Below are positions 24,127-31,791 of a DNA stretch of 35,015 nt, one piece after another. A program made the position numbers and the translations under genes. Under the pieces are notes generated by a model. That model ran no database searches. It was not told the DNA's origin and saw only the letters and a program-made list of their open reading frames with translations. The DNA comes from CAYMDP01 sp964389375 (GTDB lineage: Bacteria > Bdellovibrionota > Bdellovibrionia > Bdellovibrionales > UBA1609), in contig CAYMDP010000030.1 in assembly GCA_964389375.1 (NCBI GenBank), positions 1 through 35,015 of the forward strand, read 5' to 3'. Each line of letters opens with the position of its first letter. The stretch's first letter is position 1.

Positions 24127-24281
24127 GTTAGTCTGGTTGACGGCCAGCCACCCTGAATTTTTCTTGCGCTTTATTTGCCTTATGATAATTTATTTTTGAA
24201 ATTTTCAGTCCACTGGTGCCTTAGGATCCGTTCGCGTTACCCCTGGCCTTTTTAGTGGCTGAAGCCATAAGGAGGCAAAAA

Positions 24282-24587
24282 ATGTCAAAAAAACTATACG
24301 TAGGAAATCTTTCTTACCAAACTGATGATGCTGAACTTCAGGATCATTTTGCAACAATCGGAACTGTTGAGTCCGCTCGCGTGATTTTTGATCGCGACTC
24401 TGGACGCAGCAAAGGTTTTGGATTTGTTGAGATGGCCTCAGAAGACGATGCGGCTCAAGCTGTAGAACAGTTGAACGGATCTTCTCTTTCTGGAAGAAAC
24501 ATCCGAGTCAGCGAAGCGAAGCCTCAAGAAGGTGGACGCGGCGGCGGTGGTGGCGGCGGCGGACGCAATTTCCGCAACGATCGCTAA
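24282..24587 (+). CDS. RRM-type RNA-binding protein with glycine-rich tail
   Basis: A 101-residue protein with one RNA recognition motif (residues 3-80). RNP2 is LYVGNLSYQ and RNP1 is KGFGFVEM, followed by AAQAVEQLNGSSLSGRNIRVSEA. A short glycine run and an RNFRNDR end resemble the cold-inducible Rbp proteins of cyanobacteria and Bdellovibrionota. It binds single-stranded RNA through the aromatic RNP residues and could act as an RNA chaperone. The ATG at 24282 has GGAGG at 24271-24275; the upstream frame to 24255 has no independent support. Its neighbour typA is also cold-linked in other bacteria. A strong terminator follows. Confidence 0.93.
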   Translation: MSKKLYVGNLSYQTDDAELQDHFATIGTVESARVIFDRDSGRSKGFGFVEMASEDDAAQAVEQLNGSSLSGRNIRVSEAKPQEGGRGGGGGGGGRNFRNDR

Positions 24588-24618
24588 TTTCTTCTTAAAG
24601 AAAATTCGCTTAAATAGA

Positions 24619-24658
24619 AAAGGTCAAAGCCCAATAAGCTTTGGCCTTTTTCTTTTTT
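24619..24658 (+). terminator. Rho-independent terminator of the RRM gene
   Basis: AAAGGTCAAAGC (24619-24630) pairs with GCTTTGGCCTTT (24638-24649) with one G-T wobble and a 7-nt loop. It is followed by TTTTTCTTTTTT-like sequence to 24658. This is a clear intrinsic terminator. Confidence 0.9.
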
Positions 24659-24688
24659 CTCCAAAAGGTACGCCGATCCTTTTGGAGA
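24658..24688. terminator. Second hairpin at the RRM/nagB-like convergent junction
   Basis: TCTCCAAAAGG (24658-24668) and CCTTTTGGAGA (24678-24688) form an 11-bp perfect stem with a 9-nt loop, 10 bp beyond the stop of the minus-strand gene. The bases after it on the minus strand are A-rich, not T-rich, so it is not a classical terminator. It may protect the 3' end of the transcript. Confidence 0.45.
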
Positions 24689-24698
24689 TTGATCTCGA

Positions 24699-25334
24699 TT
24701 AATTACTTTTAAATATTTTAAAGTCCGGATGTTTCAGAAGTTGTGCGGCGGGAAAACTTGGATTTCCTTCGAGAACTTGTTTTAAGGTCTGATCTTTGCT
24801 CGATCCACGCAGGATCATGCGAATCGATTTTGTTTTCATAAAGGCCCCAAGGCCATAGCTAAGCCCCTGGGTATTCGCATCTAGTCCTAACCTCTTACAA
24901 GTCTCGTCCGCTAAGGTGACTTTTCCGAAATGAAAGTCCTGAGGCAGGCCGGGCTCATGAAATGCCACGTGACCATTTGTCCCTAGACCCAAAAGAGCAA
25001 TATCGGCCTGGACAGACTCTGATTCGATCCAATGGAATTGGTTTTGAAAACTCGGAAGCTGAGCCTTAAAAAAATCTTTAAACATAAAAGCCTTAGGTCC
25101 GCTACAAACATCATCGATTTGAATCAGTTTAAGCCGGGTCAAAAACTGAGGCGAAGTCTTCTCCCACTCTTTGTAAATTGGGATGGGACTTTCCCCGGCT
25201 GGCAAATAGATCTTTAAATCTGAATCCTTGGATTGATTGGACTCAATCCAAGTGTTCACTCGTTTTGTGAGGTCCTGTTCTGAATCACAATGGACGAGGA
25301 CGGCCTGCTCGCCTTGGCAGTTTTCGAGTTTCAT
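24699..25334 (-). CDS. Short glucosamine-6-phosphate deaminase-like protein (NagB family)
   Basis: NagB converts glucosamine-6-phosphate to fructose-6-phosphate and ammonia. Family motifs are present: the phosphate loop LPAGESPIPIYKEW, IQIDD (catalytic Asp region), LGLGTNGHVAFHEPG (His and Glu of the active site) and a C-terminal SYGLGAFMKTKSIRMILRGSSK followed by FPAAQLLKH. At 211 residues it is about 50 shorter than E. coli NagB. The Asp of the DGH motif in E. coli is Asn here, as I recall for some other bacterial forms. 6-phosphogluconolactonase, of the same fold, is less likely given the NGHxAFxEPG motif. ATG at 25334 follows a TATAAT box by 6 nt and has no ribosome-binding site, suggesting a leaderless mRNA. 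Divergent from the PIG-L gene. Confidence 0.75.
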   Translation of the reverse strand: MKLENCQGEQAVLVHCDSEQDLTKRVNTWIESNQSKDSDLKIYLPAGESPIPIYKEWEKTSPQFLTRLKLIQIDDVCSGPKAFMFKDFFKAQLPSFQNQFHWIESESVQADIALLGLGTNGHVAFHEPGLPQDFHFGKVTLADETCKRLGLDANTQGLSYGLGAFMKTKSIRMILRGSSKDQTLKQVLEGNPSFPAAQLLKHPDFKIFKSN

Positions 25335-25340
25335 GTTTAG

Positions 25341-25369
25341 ATTATATACTCGAGTCGAGTGAGTTTGCA
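25341..25369 (-). promoter_or_regulatory. Promoter for a leaderless nagB-like transcript
   Basis: On the minus strand a perfect TATAAT (25346-25341) lies 6 nt before the ATG at 25334, so transcription would start at or next to the A of the start codon. A weak -35 (TGCAAA, 25369-25364) sits 17 bp upstream. No Shine-Dalgarno exists in this space. Confidence 0.5.
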
Positions 25370-25381
25370 CGTTTCTAGAGG

Positions 25382-25401
25382 TGAAATGAAGACGCGCCCT
25401 A
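25382..25401 (+). repeat. Solo end of the MITE-like element, overlapping a start codon
   Basis: TGAAATGAAGACGCGCCCTA matches the right terminal repeat of the element at 906-925 in 18 of 20 positions. No partner arm is found nearby. It contains the ATG and first codons (MKTRP) of the PIG-L gene. Confidence 0.5.
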
Positions 25402-26075
25402 AGTTAAAATATAATCTTTTAGTCACCGCCCACCCCGACGACGAAAGTCTGTTTTTTTCAGGCCTCGTTCTATCCAAGGCGAAACTTCCCTGGACCTTGA
25501 TATGTGCCACCGATGGAAATGCGGATGGGGCTGGACAAAAGCGCCAAGCGGATCTGAAGGCGGCATGCAAAAAACTGAAGATAAAAAAACTGATCAGCTG
25601 GGGTCTTCAAGATATTTACGAAAACCGCCTGGATGTGGAGTGGATGCAAAAAAAATTGTCCGAACTTCCACCGCCTCAAAGTGTTTGGACCCATAGCCCG
25701 CTCGGAGAGTACGGCCATCCTCACCACCAGGATATCAGCATCGCCGTTCATCGGACTTTCAAAAAAGTCTGTCCGATTTTTTCAACCGCCTACAACTGCT
25801 ATCCCAAGCTTAGCTTTAAACTTTCTGAAAAAATATTTAAGATAAAAACTCAGCTCCTGTCTGAAACCTATTTTTCTGAAACCCGCCGGCTGATCGATTT
25901 TTTGCCCGCCACACATCACGAGTCATTTACCGAGGTTTCCTTGGCTGAATGCGAGGCCATTTACCAACATCTCATTGGCCAAAAAGCCATTGAAAAAAAG
26001 CAGCTTAAAGTCTTTCGCTGGTTTTGGCCCTACCTTGAAGCCCGCTTTAAGGCTCCCAATCAACGCCCCTTTTAG
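25386..26075 (+). CDS. PIG-L/LmbE-type deacetylase
   Basis: PIG-L (LmbE-like) enzymes are zinc N-deacetylases acting on N-acetylglucosamine-containing or similar substrates (GlcNAc-PI, MshB, BshB, chitin fragments). The metal and catalytic motif is TAHPDDESLFFSG near residue 15. ICATDGNADGAGQKRQADLKAACKKL is the usual second block, and HSPLGEYGHPHHQDIS carries the third zinc ligand. The protein has 229 residues, the normal size. ATG at 25386 has GAGG 4 nt upstream; the frame could extend to a GTG at 25359 without such a signal. Its first codons lie inside a MITE-like end. It diverges from the NagB-like gene, so the pair may handle amino sugars. Confidence 0.85.
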   Translation: MKTRPKLKYNLLVTAHPDDESLFFSGLVLSKAKLPWTLICATDGNADGAGQKRQADLKAACKKLKIKKLISWGLQDIYENRLDVEWMQKKLSELPPPQSVWTHSPLGEYGHPHHQDISIAVHRTFKKVCPIFSTAYNCYPKLSFKLSEKIFKIKTQLLSETYFSETRRLIDFLPATHHESFTEVSLAECEAIYQHLIGQKAIEKKQLKVFRWFWPYLEARFKAPNQRPF

Positions 26076-26165
26076 GCTTCAATTTTGGCGGAATCCCTGG
26101 AAGAACTTCAATCCCAACAAGGGATCCATTGATTTTGCCACCCCTAAGGACTATGCCTTAAATCA

Positions 26166-27134
26166 ATGAAACCAAATCTGGTCACAGTCCCTGAGGCTGT
26201 CCAACTTTTAAATAGCGAAAAGGTCGTCGCAATTCCGACCGAGACCGTTTATGGGCTTGCGGGACTTATTTCGAGCGAGACCGCCTTGAAGGCTATCTTC
26301 GAAACTAAAAAGCGGCCATTTTTTGACCCCCTGATTGTCCATGTCGGCAGCATCTATCAGGCTCAGTCCTTAGTTTTATCTTGGCCTCCAATTGCAGATC
26401 TTTTGGCTAAAAAGTTTTGGCCGGGTCCCCTGACTTTGATTCTTCCAAAAAAACCCGAGGTCAGCTCGCTGATTACTTCGGGCCTTGAAACCCTGGCGCT
26501 ACGCTGGCCAAGACATCCGATCACTCAAAGTTTGCTGGACCAGTTAAAGCAGCCCTTTGCGGCTCCCAGCGCCAATTTATTTGGAAAAACTAGTCCGACT
26601 TCGGCGGAGCATGTCTTAAGCGAATTTTCAAATGAAGTGGCGGTCCTTGATGGCGGCCCTTGCCAGGTTGGAATTGAGTCTACGATTCTTCAAATTGAAG
26701 AAGAGGCTAAATCCGCTAAGCTCAGCATTTTAAGGCCCGGAATGATTACCGATAAAGATATCAGAGAAGCCCTGGCCTCTTATCCAAAACCCTATGAGTT
26801 AGTACATAAAGAAAGTTCCATTGCTCCTGGGCATTTAAAACATCACTATCAACCAAGACTCCCCTTAGCTCTTTTATTCAATTCAAAACAATCATCCGAG
26901 CCCGACATTCTCGGAATAACGAAGAAATTGGGCCTAAACTTAAATGCAAAACACTTTGATCTTAAGCTTAACCAAGATCCCAAATTAGCCGCCCGAGAGC
27001 TTTATCAAAAGTTGCGCGAAGCAGATCAGTCCGGCAAAGATTTTATTTTTTGCCAACTCAATACATCCGATGATCCCAATTGGACTGGAATTTTAGACCG
27101 CTTAAAAAAAGCCTCTACCTTGGTCAAGTTCTAA
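26166..27134 (+). CDS. tsaC: Threonylcarbamoyl-AMP synthase (Sua5/TsaC)
   Basis: This enzyme makes threonylcarbamoyl-AMP from threonine, bicarbonate and ATP for the t6A modification of ANN-decoding tRNAs. The YrdC domain (residues 1-205) has IPTETVYGLAG, the KKRPFFDPLIVHV motif (KxR...PL), WPGPLTLILP, RWPRHP and APSANLFGKTSPTSAEHV. A linker APGHLKHHYQPRLPL leads to a C-terminal Sua5 domain (about 235-322), so it is the long Sua5 form rather than the short TsaC. No ribosome-binding site is evident at ATG 26166. Confidence 0.93.
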   Translation: MKPNLVTVPEAVQLLNSEKVVAIPTETVYGLAGLISSETALKAIFETKKRPFFDPLIVHVGSIYQAQSLVLSWPPIADLLAKKFWPGPLTLILPKKPEVSSLITSGLETLALRWPRHPITQSLLDQLKQPFAAPSANLFGKTSPTSAEHVLSEFSNEVAVLDGGPCQVGIESTILQIEEEAKSAKLSILRPGMITDKDIREALASYPKPYELVHKESSIAPGHLKHHYQPRLPLALLFNSKQSSEPDILGITKKLGLNLNAKHFDLKLNQDPKLAARELYQKLREADQSGKDFIFCQLNTSDDPNWTGILDRLKKASTLVKF

Positions 27135-27177
27135 AACCTAAAACTCTAAAATTTAGGCGAAAAACCGATCTATCCTA

Positions 27178-28341
27178 ATGCGACCTTCACTAATATATCA
27201 TTGGGTCTTTCTCGCATTCCTTGTGAGCTTTGGGCTTCGATCCTATGCTTCTGAACCAAATGTCGATCGACTTCGTAGCGCGAAGCTTAAGGACCTGACC
27301 AAACCCACCCAAATGATCATAAATCATTGGTTTTCAGAAATAGCCCTAAAAGCAAATCGAATTGCTAAACCCATTTTTGCTCAAGGCAATCAGGTCCCTG
27401 TTAAATCCCCAAATCACACCGAAGAAAGTCCTGATTTTATTTGGGTCAATCTTGGGTCTAAAGAAAAAGTTGCTGAATATGCATTCTCCCTAGCCTTCCA
27501 CGATTCCAATCTGAAAACCATGAGGGACATCGGATCTCCACGAATCGAGGGAGTTGTGTCTATGCTTGCGGTTTCGATGGATGGTGGGAATCAGATACCA
27601 GAGGACGCCCAAAACAATACTCCAACTCAATCAGGTCAAATCAAAGATCCTTCATCCATAAAAAGGTGGACCGACTTACTTTTCTATACAGACTTCGCAA
27701 ATGACGTCGAGGGCCATATTATAAAGGTTTGTGGTCATAACCTGGGTGCAGATAAATTTTCTCACTTTTTCTCTGATGGTTTTCTATTTTATAATCTTAA
27801 AAAGGAAGGTCATATAAAATCAGAAGATGACGTTCGGGCTGTATCTGATTTTTTAGAACGAACGACCATGGGGCTAGAACTGACTGGAGTTTATTCCCAG
27901 GCCGATATCGAAGCCAATGTCGCCGGAGTTAAATTTTACGAGGGTCTTTTCGAAAAAAAGATCCTTCAAGTCTCTGAAAATAATAAAATTACATTTCATG
28001 GGATCGATCTTTGCGAATATTTTTCTGATGAATTCAGTGAACTTAAGCATCCCAATATTTATTCATTCAAAAACAAAGAAGCCGAAAAAATATACTATCA
28101 GTACTTGGATGCTCGTGCCTTGTGCCCAAAGTGCGACACCAAGGCACTTCTTCGGGAACTCGATCTCGAAAAAGAAATTTGCGAACCCTCCAATATCGGA
28201 ATTGGGTTTTTCGCAAAAACGATATTAAGCCTCACAAAAAAAATGACTGTTGAGCGGGCTTTTTCGCCGAAGTACGAACAGAGAATATATCGAGCTATCC
28301 CGAAATTTACCGACGCACCCTCTGCTGAAAACCGACGTTAA
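27178..28341 (+). CDS. Exported protein of unknown function
   Basis: A 387-residue protein with an N-terminal signal peptide (hydrophobic stretch HWVFLAFLVSFGLRSYA, cleavage near SYA-SEP). No family is recognised. A central block, VCGHNLGADKFSHFFSDGFLFYNLKKEG, contains a DKxxHFxxxG pattern with nearby aromatic residues. It is echoed by GVYSQADIEANVAGVKFYEGLF, reminiscent of membrane-associated or YfiM-like DK-GHF motifs. A late CPKC pair suggests a disulphide or metal site. Low similarity to neighbours and a one-off location give no functional clue. It ends 6 bp from the convergent hydrolase gene. Confidence 0.55.
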   Translation: MRPSLIYHWVFLAFLVSFGLRSYASEPNVDRLRSAKLKDLTKPTQMIINHWFSEIALKANRIAKPIFAQGNQVPVKSPNHTEESPDFIWVNLGSKEKVAEYAFSLAFHDSNLKTMRDIGSPRIEGVVSMLAVSMDGGNQIPEDAQNNTPTQSGQIKDPSSIKRWTDLLFYTDFANDVEGHIIKVCGHNLGADKFSHFFSDGFLFYNLKKEGHIKSEDDVRAVSDFLERTTMGLELTGVYSQADIEANVAGVKFYEGLFEKKILQVSENNKITFHGIDLCEYFSDEFSELKHPNIYSFKNKEAEKIYYQYLDARALCPKCDTKALLRELDLEKEICEPSNIGIGFFAKTILSLTKKMTVERAFSPKYEQRIYRAIPKFTDAPSAENRR

Positions 28342-28347
28342 AGCCAA

Positions 28348-29139
28348 CTAAATCGGAGCAACTTCTTTTAAAAAGTTTAAGAAGGCTTGCCATGACCGTT
28401 TGTCCGCCGCTTCGTTGTAAGCGGCCCCTTTGGAACTATCATTTCCAGCTTCTTTTTGCGTGAAGGCGTGAACAGCTCCAGAGTAAGCCACGAATTGGTA
28501 ATCCACTTTTGCATCATTCATTTCTTTCATGAAGGCGTTTACTTCTTCTGCAGGAACATAAGGATCAATGGCTCCGTGAAGGACCAAAACTTTTCCTTTA
28601 ACTTTTTTTGCATCCTTTGGAGTTTTAGATCCAAGACCGCCATGAAAACTAACAGCTCCGACAATCGAAAGACCCGCTCGCGCAGCCTCAAGGGCTCCGG
28701 TGCCACCAAAACAATAACCCGAAACAACTATTTTTTTGGAATCCACTTTTTTGTGAGAGCGAATAAAATTTTGTGCGACTTGAATACGCTTTCTAAAAAG
28801 TTTTGTATCTTCCTTAAAGCTTCCCGATAAAGCTGCGGCTTCTTTTTGATCCTTTGGTGAGTTCGCCTTTCCGTAAATATCGATTGCGAATGCGACGTAT
28901 CCCTCTTTAGCCAACATCTCGGCTCGCATTTTTTCGTTATCGCTTAAACCCATCCACTGGTGAATAATTAAAACCACCGGGCGCTTTCCAGACCATGAAT
29001 CATCGTAAACCAAATAGCCTTCTAGCTCGGTCTTACCGTCTTTATAAGACACTAGCTCTTTTTGAATCTCGGCCTGCGCAGCCAAACTGGCGAATAAAAG
29101 TCCCATCCCGAGACACTTAAGCATAAATCTAAAAGCCAT
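28348..29139 (-). CDS. Exported dienelactone hydrolase-family protein
   Basis: A 263-residue alpha/beta hydrolase of the DLH family with a signal peptide (FMLKCLGMGLLFASLAAQA, cleaved before EIQ). The cysteine nucleophile elbow is GYCFGGTGALEAARAG. The acid is in LHGAIDPYVPAEEV, and the histidine is in YSGAVHAFTQKEAG. VVLIIHQWMGLSDNEKMRAEMLAKEGYVAFAIDIYG is the characteristic N-terminal region. Cytoplasmic homologues open dienelactone in chloroaromatic degradation; an exported form here more likely acts as a general esterase on envelope or prey-derived substrates. The ATG at 29139 has GGGGG upstream. Confidence 0.85.
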   Translation of the reverse strand: MAFRFMLKCLGMGLLFASLAAQAEIQKELVSYKDGKTELEGYLVYDDSWSGKRPVVLIIHQWMGLSDNEKMRAEMLAKEGYVAFAIDIYGKANSPKDQKEAAALSGSFKEDTKLFRKRIQVAQNFIRSHKKVDSKKIVVSGYCFGGTGALEAARAGLSIVGAVSFHGGLGSKTPKDAKKVKGKVLVLHGAIDPYVPAEEVNAFMKEMNDAKVDYQFVAYSGAVHAFTQKEAGNDSSKGAAYNEAADKRSWQAFLNFLKEVAPI

Positions 29140-29244
29140 TTTGAACCCCCTAAGGCATTAAGGACTAAACGAAATCTAGTAAAGTTAAGTTTAATTAGAT
29201 ATTTACATTATTGGCAATAAAATTATAAGTATACGTTATTTTTA

Positions 29245-29274
29245 TTGTTTTTATTGTGTATATGAGTTTATACT
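29245..29274 (+). promoter_or_regulatory. Promoter upstream of the XRE regulator
   Basis: TTGTTT (29245-29250) and TATACT (29269-29274) are spaced 18 bp apart, in a very AT-rich 140-bp divergent gap. It lies beside a tandem 9-bp repeat TTTTTATTG (29239-29256) and an AAGTATA/TATACTT inverted pair that could be an operator for the XRE protein itself. Confidence 0.45.
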
Positions 29275-29311
29275 TTCTTAAACAGTGGTGCTTAAAAAGA
29301 AAGGAGCCCCC

Positions 29312-29674
29312 ATGGACCTCAAGACGACATTAAAAGAATTTGGTCTACGCTTAAAGAAGGCTCGCAAGGAAAAGGGTCTTTCTCAAGTCCGGGCCGCAGA
29401 AGAAATGAAAATTGATTACAGACACTATCAAAATATCGAGGGTGGAAAAATCAACCTTCGCATGGACACCTTTTGTAAGTTGATTCAATTTTACGCAATC
29501 TCAGCCCAATCGAATGAAGGTGTAGATCAAGTCATTTCATTGCTTTCGAATGGTGAACAGATTCAAACAAATGGGAAACATTCGAAACCAAATTTGCACA
29601 GCGAAGCCTTTGAGCTTCCAAAACTGCCCTTTGGTGCATTGAATTCCTTCGACACGCAAAACCGGTCAGCCTAA
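29312..29674 (+). CDS. XRE-family helix-turn-helix regulator
   Basis: A 120-residue DNA-binding protein. Residues 8-60 form an HTH_3 (Cro/CI-type) domain: FGLRLKKARKEKGLSQVRAAEEMKIDYRHYQNIEGGKINLRMDTFCKLIQFYAI, with the recognition helix at IDYRHYQNIEGG. The last 60 residues are polar and of unknown fold. The ATG at 29312 follows AAAGGAG by 6 nt. It is divergent from the dienelactone hydrolase gene across an AT-rich promoter region and may regulate itself or that gene. The stop lies 1 bp before a 140-bp palindromic element. Confidence 0.85.
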   Translation: MDLKTTLKEFGLRLKKARKEKGLSQVRAAEEMKIDYRHYQNIEGGKINLRMDTFCKLIQFYAISAQSNEGVDQVISLLSNGEQIQTNGKHSKPNLHSEAFELPKLPFGALNSFDTQNRSA

Positions 29675-29675
29675 A

Positions 29676-29815
29676 AGGTGCCCGGCACTTGGCAGTGGGA
29701 CAGTAAGTCATCACCCGCTCCGAGTGAGATAAAGAAAAATACGCGGCACTTGATAGTAAATCATGTTTTCACCCAGGGGATGACTTACTGTCCCACTGCC
29801 AAGTGCCGGGCACCT
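29676..29815. repeat. REP-like palindromic element with 37-bp perfect arms at a convergent junction
   Basis: Bases 29676-29712 (starting AGGTGCCCGGCACTTGG) are an exact inverted copy of 29779-29815 (ending CCAAGTGCCGGGCACCT). The 66-nt loop contains a degenerate partial copy of the arm (CGGCACTTGATAGTAAATCA). The GTGCCGGGCAC core is of the kind seen in REP sequences mobilised by RAYT transposases; that link is inference, and no RAYT gene is here. The left arm starts just after the XRE stop and the right arm contains part of the stop of the DUF368 gene, so it separates two convergent genes. Confidence 0.8.
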
Positions 29816-30713
29816 AATTCGGAGAAAATTTATTGAGAATGAAGACGATGGCAAAACCGATTAAAGCACAGATCGAAGCGTAGATTAACATTTTCGGATC
29901 TGTTGATGCCCCCTCTTGGTGTTTTAAAGGCCAGATGACTCGCAAACTTCCGACCATAATTCCAGTTAAAGCAGCCATCGTCCAAGATCTATGATTCTTT
30001 AAAAGATATTCTAGAACACGAATAAAAGAAAAAATCCCCACAACAATTCCTGCCATAAAGATTCCAATAACATATAGGTTTCTTTCATTTACGGCGGTCA
30101 ACACCAACTTATATTGTCCCAATAGAACTAAGATATAAGATCCGGAAATTCCCGGCAAAATTAATGCGGTGATCGCAATGGCTCCAGAGAAAAAAAGATA
30201 AAAAGGATTCAGACTACCCTCTAAGGACTCCATTGGTCCCAGAAGGAAAAAACTAAGAATCGAAGAGGCCACCAAGACCGCGAAATCCGGAGCCCGCCTT
30301 TTAACTTCAGCGAAAGGCAGGGGAATGCTTGCCAAAATCAAACCAAAAAATAAGGCATACATCTGAACGGGGTAGACCTCCATCAGATAGGGAATCCCTT
30401 TTGCCATAGTCAAAATCGCAGTGACAATTCCTAAGCCCAGAGGAAGAAAAAAACCCCAATTAATCGACCGAAGAACCTCAAGATGAAGATTTCTTTTTTT
30501 TGCATTCGCAATGTTAAAAACGAAAGAAAAGAAATGTCGAACGTGGCGAAAGCCAATCTCAGAAAGGGATCTTACCAAGGTGTCGTAAATTCCGGTAATA
30601 AAGGCAATGGTCCCCCCCGAAACTCCGGGGATAACATCGGCCGTGCCCATCGCCAAACCTTTTCCGAACAGGGCGAGTCGGGTCTTCCATCTGGTCTTAC
30701 TCATATCCTTCAC
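29814..30713 (-). CDS. popT: DUF368 membrane protein, PopT-type undecaprenyl-phosphate translocase
   Basis: DUF368 proteins (PopT) are inner-membrane transporters reported to recycle undecaprenyl phosphate, the lipid carrier for peptidoglycan and other envelope polymers, across the membrane. The signature GLAMGTADVIPGVSGGTIAFITGIYDTLV lies near residue 20, with its pseudo-repeat ITALILPGISGSYILVLLGQY in the second half. There are about eight hydrophobic helices in 299 residues. The GTG at 30713 has AAGGAG 10 nt upstream; an ATG at 30704 is the alternative. It starts 1 bp after the cation exchanger stop on the same strand, so the two are one operon. Its stop codon overlaps the palindromic element. 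Confidence 0.88.
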   Translation of the reverse strand: MKDMSKTRWKTRLALFGKGLAMGTADVIPGVSGGTIAFITGIYDTLVRSLSEIGFRHVRHFFSFVFNIANAKKRNLHLEVLRSINWGFFLPLGLGIVTAILTMAKGIPYLMEVYPVQMYALFFGLILASIPLPFAEVKRRAPDFAVLVASSILSFFLLGPMESLEGSLNPFYLFFSGAIAITALILPGISGSYILVLLGQYKLVLTAVNERNLYVIGIFMAGIVVGIFSFIRVLEYLLKNHRSWTMAALTGIMVGSLRVIWPLKHQEGASTDPKMLIYASICALIGFAIVFILNKFSPN

Positions 30714-30714
30714 T

Positions 30715-31779
30715 CTATTTCTTCTCCTTCAATCGAGACTCGGCTTCGCGATAGACCAAAACAAAAATCGTAATGATTGTGAGTGGCAGAATAAAACCAC
30801 GAATCGATGAATCTAAAATCTCTTGCAGGCTTTTCTGCTGGAGCTCCGAAAGAATCAGATAAACCGTGTAAATCACATAATAAAAAATGAACATCAAGCC
30901 TTCCCAACGTGCGATTCTATGGCCCTTAAAAAAAATCGGAAGGCAAGCCAAAGACGCCGCAATCATAATAGGAATATCTAACCGAATCGCAGAGGTGGCC
31001 ACAGCAATAGCATCAGGAGAAACTAGGGCAGTTAAACCCATCACCCCAAGAATGTTAAAAATATTACTCCCCACCACGTTGCCCACCGCCATGTCTGTCT
31101 CTCCTCGAAAGACGGCTACAACTGAGGCGGCCAACTCAGGAAGAGAGGTTCCAACAGCAACGACAGTTAATCCAATCAACAAATCACTAACCCCAAAGAA
31201 TCGAGCAATCTCGGAGGCTCCCACAACAAATCGATCTCCTCCATATACCAATCCAGCAAGTCCGACCACAAAGTACACAACACATTTCCAAATCGGCCAC
31301 AGATCAATATTTTTTAGTTCGGAGCTGACCTCACCCTTTGCCATTCGCAAAGAGACAATGATCGTACCCACAAAGGATACAAAAAGAATAATTCCGTCGA
31401 ATCGATCTACAGATCCATCGAGCGTCAGTATGTAGAACAAAAAGGCGGATCCCAGCATCAGCGGAACATCCCAAACGATCACCTGGCGGTGGACGATCAA
31501 AGGCGCAATCGCCGCACACAGCCCAAGAACCCCTAGAATATTAAAAATATTACTACCGACGACATTTCCAACAGCCATACCGGCCTGCCCCATCAAGGCG
31601 GCCTTAAGGCTGACCACAAACTCTGGAGCGCTCGTTCCAAAAGCAACAATCGTAAGCCCCACAACGAGTGGAGAAAGCCCCATTCTTAATGAAAACCTCG
31701 AAGCCCCCCGCACTAACAGATCTGCCCCAACAACCAAAAGAATCAGTCCAACAACTAACCATACAACTGGGATCAACAT
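30715..31779 (-). CDS. CaCA-family calcium/sodium antiporter (YrbG-like)
   Basis: A 354-residue inner-membrane exchanger of the Ca2+:cation antiporter family. The two inverted alpha repeats are clear: VVGLTIVAFGTSAPEFVVS with GNVVGSNIFNILGV in the first half, and LIGLTVVAVGTSLPELAAS with the same GNVVGSNIFNILGV in the second. The Glu in each GTS-PE motif is the ion-binding acid. There are about ten helices. A C-terminal extra helix and charged tail (YREAESRLKEKK) make it slightly longer than E. coli YrbG (325). It precedes popT by 1 bp in the same operon. Na+/Ca2+ exchange is the probable role; ion choice is not proven. Confidence 0.93.
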   Translation of the reverse strand: MLIPVVWLVVGLILLVVGADLLVRGASRFSLRMGLSPLVVGLTIVAFGTSAPEFVVSLKAALMGQAGMAVGNVVGSNIFNILGVLGLCAAIAPLIVHRQVIVWDVPLMLGSAFLFYILTLDGSVDRFDGIILFVSFVGTIIVSLRMAKGEVSSELKNIDLWPIWKCVVYFVVGLAGLVYGGDRFVVGASEIARFFGVSDLLIGLTVVAVGTSLPELAASVVAVFRGETDMAVGNVVGSNIFNILGVMGLTALVSPDAIAVATSAIRLDIPIMIAASLACLPIFFKGHRIARWEGLMFIFYYVIYTVYLILSELQQKSLQEILDSSIRGFILPLTIITIFVLVYREAESRLKEKK

Positions 31780-31791
31780 AAATAGTCCTCT

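Noticed and set aside
24540..24570. Glycine-codon run in the RRM gene as a repeat element
   Set aside because: It is the normal glycine-rich tail of this protein type.
27137..27157. CCTAAA/TTTAGG hairpin after tsaC as a terminator
   Set aside because: Only 6 bp, AT-rich and without a T-run.
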